A stretch of DNA of 10,809 nucleotides from UMGS1470 sp051889215 (lineage in GTDB: Bacteria > Bacillota > Clostridia > Christensenellales > UBA1242). The DNA is taken from NCBI GenBank assembly GCA_051889215.1, contig JBJFDC010000032.1, positions 1 through 10,809 on the forward strand, read 5' to 3'. This document shows, piece after piece, positions 8,601-10,809 of this stretch; within the stretch, counting starts at the first letter, position 1, and each line of letters starts with the position of its first letter. A model generated the notes under the pieces. That model did no database searches and was not told the origin of the DNA. It worked only from the letters and a program-made list of their open reading frames with translations. Made by a program: the position numbers and the translations under genes.

Positions 8601-10808
8601 GTCCGCCGTGCTGATTGGATAAGGGCTGTCCTTTGTTCCAATCGCAACCGACACTTTGATATCTCGATATGTGTCGGCATTGATGTTGTCGCGCTTGAAA
8701 CTGTCTTGGGCAGAAATGCGGATTATTCCTCCAAGCTCTTCTGTTGTTGCACGATTGACATCGAGCACAACAAATCCATTTTGGTCAACCGAAATCACAC
8801 CAACAGAGTCATCGTTCGCCGGAATAAAACTATAGACAAGTGTTTTGTTGTTTGCTGTAATTTTTTCGGCATGGGCAATAATTTGGAATGTTGGATGACC
8901 TGCTGAAAGAGTAAGTTCAGCGGACTGTGAAATATTATCAATAACAATATTTCGAACAAGTTCGTATTTTTCAACGTCAACATCAATCGTCACAACATAT
9001 TCCCGAGTGTAATCAACAAGTCTTGCGGTGATTGTTGTCCTAACCGCAGTCGTTCCACTGTTGAGTCTTCCAGTTATCTCGCCCGTGTCCGTGTTAAACA
9101 TTATGTAGTCATTTTCAAGAATTCCCTCTCCCGAAGCACCAGAACCAGAAAGCGTGTATTCGATTTTTCGATTTGTTGCATCAAGAGGATAGATATATGA
9201 TTGAATTTTCTTTGTTGCTTCACTGAGTTTGTAAAAACCAACAGAATTAAGGTCCGCAACTGTCACCGCTGTGTCCGAAAAATAGAAACTTGACACCGCG
9301 ACATAAACCTCAACCTCAAAACCAAATGTTTGACTTCTGATTTCTTTTTGTCCGTCAACAAATTTGACATAAAAGACTTCAACCTCAACTTTTGCCGTTC
9401 CCTCGTTTTTTCCAACAAGTGAATTGCCGACAACCTCAACAATATTGTCCTTTTCACCAGAAAGTTTGGTTATTGTATAATTATATTCAATGTTTGAAGC
9501 ATTTTGAGGATAATATGTAAAATTCAAAGGAACTGCTTTTTCATATGCACGAGATTTTTGAATCACAAGTTTTTCGAGTGGAAATGCTCGGCTGACGACA
9601 ACAGGTTTCTTTTCGCCAACAAAATCGCTTTCGGTTGAGTTTGGCGCATCGAGTATAAGCGAATCCTCGTTCATCTCGCAAACGACTTCAACCTCAACGG
9701 TCTTTGTCACACCATTTCCAAGCGTCATAACAATTTTTGTTTTTCCAGTGCTGAGTGCCTTGATTTTGATGATGTTTGAATTTTCATCTTTTTGAAGAGC
9801 AATAATTGTGCTCTTTGCTTCAACCCAAATATCACCAGAATATGCCCCGCTTGGAGAAACATCAAAAGTGTAGTTATAAATCTCGTCACTTGCACTTCCG
9901 TCGCCGTTCAGTCTCAAGACAATTGAGTCTTCTCCAACAATTTCTTTTGCGCCCTCATGGACGACAACTGGAACAACTGCCTCAATGTCATCACTCACGC
10001 CAGTCATTCCGTCAACAACAAATTTTATTTCAGTGTTTCCAACAACGTTTGTGTTTCCCTTGACAAACAAAGTTGTCCCACCTTGAATTCTTTCGCCAGA
10101 ATATATAATGTTTTTAGTATTATTATATATAGTTATATAATTACTATCATACAAAACTATGCCATTCCTTTGACTTGCTTGCACATTGTTTGGAAGAACG
10201 GCAAAATTAAGTGAAGTGCCCTTCGAGTTTGTCGAATTATAGTTGAACACACGAAGAGTTGAATAATTTTCGGTTTCAAGTCCAATGGCAATGTTTTTTG
10301 CAACAACAACACTCTTCACGTCAACAGAATGTGATTCATAATAATCATAATCTTCGCCAATCCCAAATCTAAACTCATATGAATCACTCACATCTCCCGC
10401 AACACCAGAAATTTCAAAAGTAAATGTGTGAATTCCGTCAGCGTGAGTTTGGTTTGTCATGCGAATTGAATAATCATCTCCCGAATAAAACCCATTGAGA
10501 CAAACAACTTCGCTTTCGCTGCTTTTCATCGAAAACTCAACAACAGATGTGTTCTTTGTTGCTGAATTGATTGCCAAAACAACGTCATTCCCATCATTGC
10601 CATCAACTTTTGCAGTTATATCCGAAATTGGGTCAACGAGTCGAAGTGGGAATGTTGTTCTGATATTTTCGTTTGCGGAATTGATTGCGCTGACAACAAC
10701 ACTTTGTCTCTCGTCATCAAGTGACGCCTCAAATCCGTCAGATATTTCCCCGTCAACCATGAAGAAAACATCTCTTTGCGTGGTCGATATTGGATAAAAA
10801 TTAATTAG
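2646..10808 (-). CDS. Giant multi-domain surface or secreted protein with Ig-like domains and three GLUG-type beta-helix blocks; 5' end beyond the right edge
   Basis: One uninterrupted frame of 2,720 codons ends at TAA (2646-2648). The frame stays open to the right edge. The first ATG (10758-10760) is internal, because 16 in-frame codons precede it without a stop and no convincing ribosome binding site is present; the true start and any signal peptide lie outside. Architecture by eye: Ig-like/BIG2-like repeats (1-723), GLUG block 1 (724-1120), Ig-like region (1121-1831), GLUG block 2 (1832-2208), a 31-residue linker, GLUG block 3 (2240-2675) and a short tail ending in FLELD. GLUG coils such as GGFVGQNNGKI and GGLVGTNNGEL are known from secreted and adhesin-like proteins. 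No sortase motif, SLH domain, dockerin or transmembrane anchor is visible, so anchoring must be N-terminal or non-covalent, or the protein is released. An adhesin or surface-scaffold role is inference; ligand unknown. Its own terminator lies 10 nt downstream. Confidence 0.93.
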   Translation of the reverse strand, partial: LINFYPISTTQRDVFFMVDGEISDGFEASLDDERQSVVVSAINSANENIRTTFPLRLVDPISDITAKVDGNDGNDVVLAINSATKNTSVVEFSMKSSESEVVCLNGFYSGDDYSIRMTNQTHADGIHTFTFEISGVAGDVSDSYEFRFGIGEDYDYYESHSVDVKSVVVAKNIAIGLETENYSTLRVFNYNSTNSKGTSLNFAVLPNNVQASQRNGIVLYDSNYITIYNNTKNIIYSGERIQGGTTLFVKGNTNVVGNTEIKFVVDGMTGVSDDIEAVVPVVVHEGAKEIVGEDSIVLRLNGDGSASDEIYNYTFDVSPSGAYSGDIWVEAKSTIIALQKDENSNIIKIKALSTGKTKIVMTLGNGVTKTVEVEVVCEMNEDSLILDAPNSTESDFVGEKKPVVVSRAFPLEKLVIQKSRAYEKAVPLNFTYYPQNASNIEYNYTITKLSGEKDNIVEVVGNSLVGKNEGTAKVEVEVFYVKFVDGQKEIRSQTFGFEVEVYVAVSSFYFSDTAVTVADLNSVGFYKLSEATKKIQSYIYPLDATNRKIEYTLSGSGASGEGILENDYIMFNTDTGEITGRLNSGTTAVRTTITARLVDYTREYVVTIDVDVEKYELVRNIVIDNISQSAELTLSAGHPTFQIIAHAEKITANNKTLVYSFIPANDDSVGVISVDQNGFVVLDVNRATTEELGGIIRISAQDSFKRDNINADTYRDIKVSVAIGTKDSPYPISTADELLSLNTSEALAKFYKIVGVIDLKGKEISPLGELTGGIVGASGSRIIGINISQDADGYAGLFSKIAPSGYIKNVGFAGGINYYGEAQNIGLVAGVNNGLIENCSVELGKSRVEVLANSNVGAMFGTNNAQIINIIEPDKSNFTLARHVGEFVVEALDDTEVWVGGVVGKNSLAGTILRQIHGISLYGYNGYSANVNMRTTGAAATGAIVGQNEGQCFSLSSCGKIYGGKNVGGFVGQNNGKIGLENNPDNSARSFSNTFVQGTEGVGGFVGDMAGGTITLSGVEIYEQATYLESEKYIAYASGHVGGFAGVAYAGNITECYVASFRTGSDILVCMDSNGTTSKAGAFVGNLTGATIATCNSNIKATKLSLGGIDDTIYSDAVSVMPPVPTSVELEVMQNEMTTDDASFSDYKVVYIDFYEAQKKDEQSIIDYLNKIELGTLISHALGDAGAQITSSDSSIIKIEGDGLKVLSRGLCEIVVSSRFNPNLKSVVYVWVVGANENIGLSQMVDETDYVILGDSTIIVRADQVSSYDKNNVGMVVDGVQIVDGNSYDVLTENDNFVIQNYENLFTIGLDEDYLNKIRNNEVSNFVENINFGGAYSINIGGRKFVSSTFALLGVKARVLAGITKFNLSSSNLEMCANDQLKIGFGFTSDLGDNEEVYVGADKHVYINGQDVKVGTTATIYKKDLNTSGEFLIELFNKDYVGTVTLVFSDKNKTFQKEVQIKVLPQNVEVIATRFFDSNPTDINRASTTSLITPGKHGVLLLDIIPHQADIEFITIQNAKTNPAYVQFDFVNSYYLKISGATLYEGGIKIPTKLFINNDRFSTVFVKTLVATQVSDNQPLTLTIGASDGYQKELVLITKHTEKVVGTIENRQSGVSETSLAKGLDYKLNITSVGFTADQVRVEAAKDGVIQITRVSDFVYNIHANNIAGSDSTILKIYGEKEVDGMTVKTTVQEIKVDVMDFVVYDKINFKGASEQSLTGEYDIVTGYVGIAKKLEVELINAINCEYDINNDSIVSKLKKFEEELNKSGTFKLSPENSDEFKVEDNNLVYPQMSMLAENSKTTFEFEYKIGDTKYSATMKMNVEEISTSSSMIPISSVEELLNMTAGNYYLLTNDIELSAETFKPISTEVAGFDGNNKKITISGYKNDDETSVNFGLFEEIKEGTTIQNVHLYFENFATTIISEELNFGFIAAVNNGIITNCFVEGESAKIVLNESASNTGAKRVGGIVAENGGYITNSRVEISIFSAYGNVAGIAVSNSGVISSCFVKNTTLINNSITTDAMTAGVVCENTNDARIFGCYIEGGAFEKDKIYCDNSVSIRANSKIAAFVFSNSGEIQDSYANIFVRSGSVASGFVYENQQNGSILNSFSLCLLQKNMSNNFAFVAIDPAGLVDTTAGKFQACYYCHEINNWQTTNQQIDGINKIDKMADFSNRETFVTFGLSSALAPEKGVWTLSTQNRENLSYPRLISANNIISTTKTLLSKVIDDVTGAVVYKYLGMPDGTSENPFIISSAKELEEKILSTTKSDMTCDAYIRIVANIDYLDEETGVELSGLHKVRFCGELDGNGLKVTGLNINNQDKVDSSGWFATIGINVQAGVVKNITIIPDQLNFPNAAKTGALAGTVVGSGIYNVSVKNSNVTNVIVIKGQNFVGGIVGHMLNSSVFNSQIINCSSELNVNATALNQTSDESKKNSTAIYLPTQTVVNINLAAIAGGVVGYLQGGTMAFCESGATIIMGQIVGGLVGYVGGGARVEKSSTNISEKSYIRSSFVGGGLAGINNGKINQSSVVGNATNYFRNASVAPVAVGGLVGTNNGELIYSLNGDKSLISVDIDNIDISFVGGVAGIMRSGTISNYRIESNLRGNINVGGVVGVIQNGSGSIKISDCFIGKIIPSDAKNETDYATKIVAYGFETNYVGVVVGKATSRVVIFGGNKCSRAVLFSRIWINGDETQSAYEKTYENVASDSSLQDKILIQFLELD
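2785..4091 (-). repeat. GLUG/beta-helix block 3 of the giant protein
   Basis: Residues ~2240-2675. It opens with MPDGTSENPFIISSAKELEE, the usual entry strand of GLUG domains, and LDGNGLKVTGLNI follows. About ten coils come next, including GALAGTVVGSGI, GGIVGHMLNSSV, GGVVGYLQGGTM, GGLVGYVGGGAR, GGLAGINNGKI, GGLVGTNNGEL, GGVAGIMRSGTI and GGVVGVIQNGSG. These are the most canonical coils in the protein. Each coil probably forms one rung of a right-handed beta-helix. The block runs almost to the C-terminus, so the protein ends in a helix rather than in an anchor. Boundaries are approximate. Confidence 0.8.
4185..5315 (-). repeat. GLUG-like block 2 of the giant protein, degenerate coils
   Basis: Residues 1832-2208. 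It opens with MIPISSVEELLN, then YYLLTNDIEL and FDGNNKKITISGY, as expected for this domain class. About seven coils follow: FGFIAAVNNGII, GGIVAENGGYI, AGIAVSNSGVI, AGVVCENTNDA, AAFVFSNSGEI, SGFVYENQQNG and a final weak one. The glycine that normally follows the hydrophobic pair in GG(L/I/F)VGxNxG is replaced in all of them by A, S, C, F or Y. The block closes with the GVW...YPRL end signature (YPRL at 2205-2208). Confidence 0.75.
5316..7448 (-). other. Central Ig-like (BIG2-like) region of the giant protein
   Basis: Residues 1121-1831 link GLUG blocks 1 and 2. The stretch is rich in alternating hydrophobic beta strands with turns. It contains a recognisable BIG2-type unit (SSDSSIIKIEGDGLKVLSRG followed by CEIVVSS...VYVWVVG) and several weaker sandwich-like units ending in strands such as KEVQIKVLPQNVEV and VQEIKVDVMDFVVYD. 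I estimate five to seven domains from strand spacing, but individual boundaries cannot be fixed by eye. They probably act as rigid spacers. Confidence 0.55.
7449..8639 (-). repeat. GLUG/beta-helix block 1 of the giant protein
   Basis: Residues 724-1120. It opens with GTKDSPYPISTADELLSLN, then FYKIVGVIDLKG. About ten coils follow, including GLVAGVNNGLI, GAMFGTNNAQI, GGVVGKNSLAGTI, GAIVGQNEGQ, GGFVGQNNGKI, GGFVGDMAGGTI, GGFAGVAYAGNI and GAFVGNLTGATI. Several coils end in a Cys just after the second strand (IENCSV, ITECYV, IATCNS), a frequent feature of this motif. The block ends before MPPVPTSVELEV, where the next Ig-like region begins. Confidence 0.8.
8640..10808 (-). other. N-terminal visible Ig-like (BIG2-like) region of the giant protein
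   Basis: Residues 1-723, continuing beyond the edge. At least one unit matches the BIG2 pattern well: SGDIWVEAKSTIIALQ, then ALSTGKTKIVMTL, then VTKTVEVEVV. A second unit is IEYNYTITKLSGEKDNIVEV with LVGKNEGTAKVEVEVFYV. Two further units end at VVTIDVDVEKYELV and RDIKVSVAIG, immediately before GLUG block 1. The repeated end strand (VEVEV, FEVEVYV, TIDVDV, IKVSV) marks domain ends about 90-120 residues apart. No signal peptide is in view. Confidence 0.6.
10548..10691 (-). repeat. Tandem 38-residue (114-bp) repeat at the visible N-terminal edge of the giant protein
   Basis: The protein segments SAINSANENI (10662-10691) and LAINSATKNT (10548-10577) lie exactly 114 bp apart. The DNA is also similar over about 23 bases (GCGGAATTGATTGC compared with GCTGAATTGATTGC on the plus strand). 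Each copy is preceded by a V-D-G plus acidic stretch and a VV strand. This looks like two short tandem units. More may lie past the right edge. Confidence 0.5.
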
Positions 10809-10809
10809 T

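Noticed and set aside
10758..10760. ATG as the start of the giant gene
   Set aside because: The frame is open for 16 more codons to the window edge. There is no convincing ribosome binding site, and the sequence on both sides looks like one continuous Ig-like fold. It is treated as an internal Met.
1..10808. Alternative genetic code (TGA as Trp), as in Mycoplasma
   Set aside because: The Trp codons checked in both genes are TGG, and no in-frame TGA occurs in the giant frame or interrupts RpoB. The standard code fits.

Overview
The window is a low-GC, standard-code bacterial segment. It holds two genes, both on the minus strand and both cut by a window edge. At the left is the 5' two-thirds of rpoB, the RNA polymerase beta subunit. 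At the right is the 3' 8.2 kb of a gene for a giant repeat-built surface or secreted protein. The order of transcription is giant gene, terminator, rpoB promoter and leader, rpoB. The AT-rich coding sequence, the very AT-rich 273-bp spacer and the strong AAGGAG ribosome binding site suggest a Firmicutes-like or Bacillota-related uncultured organism. The beta sequence is quite divergent, so I do not name a lineage. Every Trp I checked is TGG, and the 2,720-codon giant frame contains no in-frame TGA. A Mycoplasma-type code is therefore unlikely.

Layout: 1-2372 is rpoB (minus), running off the left edge just after the conserved YEDAIIISE stretch. 2373-2645 is the intergenic region. Read on the minus strand it holds, in order, a rho-independent terminator for the giant gene (2609-2636), two overlapping sigma-A-type promoter candidates (2512-2552), a perfect 18-bp palindrome (2481-2498), a terminator-like hairpin in the rpoB leader (2413-2453) and the rpoB ribosome binding site (2382-2387). 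2646-10808 is the giant protein gene (minus), with no start codon visible: the frame stays open to the right edge.

The giant protein (at least 2,720 residues) alternates Ig-like (BIG2-like) beta-sandwich stretches with three blocks of GLUG-type beta-helix coils, at about residues 724-1120, 1832-2208 and 2240-2675. Numbering starts at the first complete codon at the right edge. The visible part has no LPXTG motif, SLH domain, dockerin or C-terminal membrane anchor. It looks like an adhesin or cell-surface scaffold.

The two genes are neighbours but not obvious partners. The terminator and the separate promoter suggest independent transcription. The points most worth following are the natural rifampicin-site variants in RpoB, the loss of the usual rplL-rpoB linkage, a possible attenuator in the rpoB leader, and the size and layered repeat evolution of the giant protein. 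I see no mobile element, CRISPR array, tRNA or rRNA.
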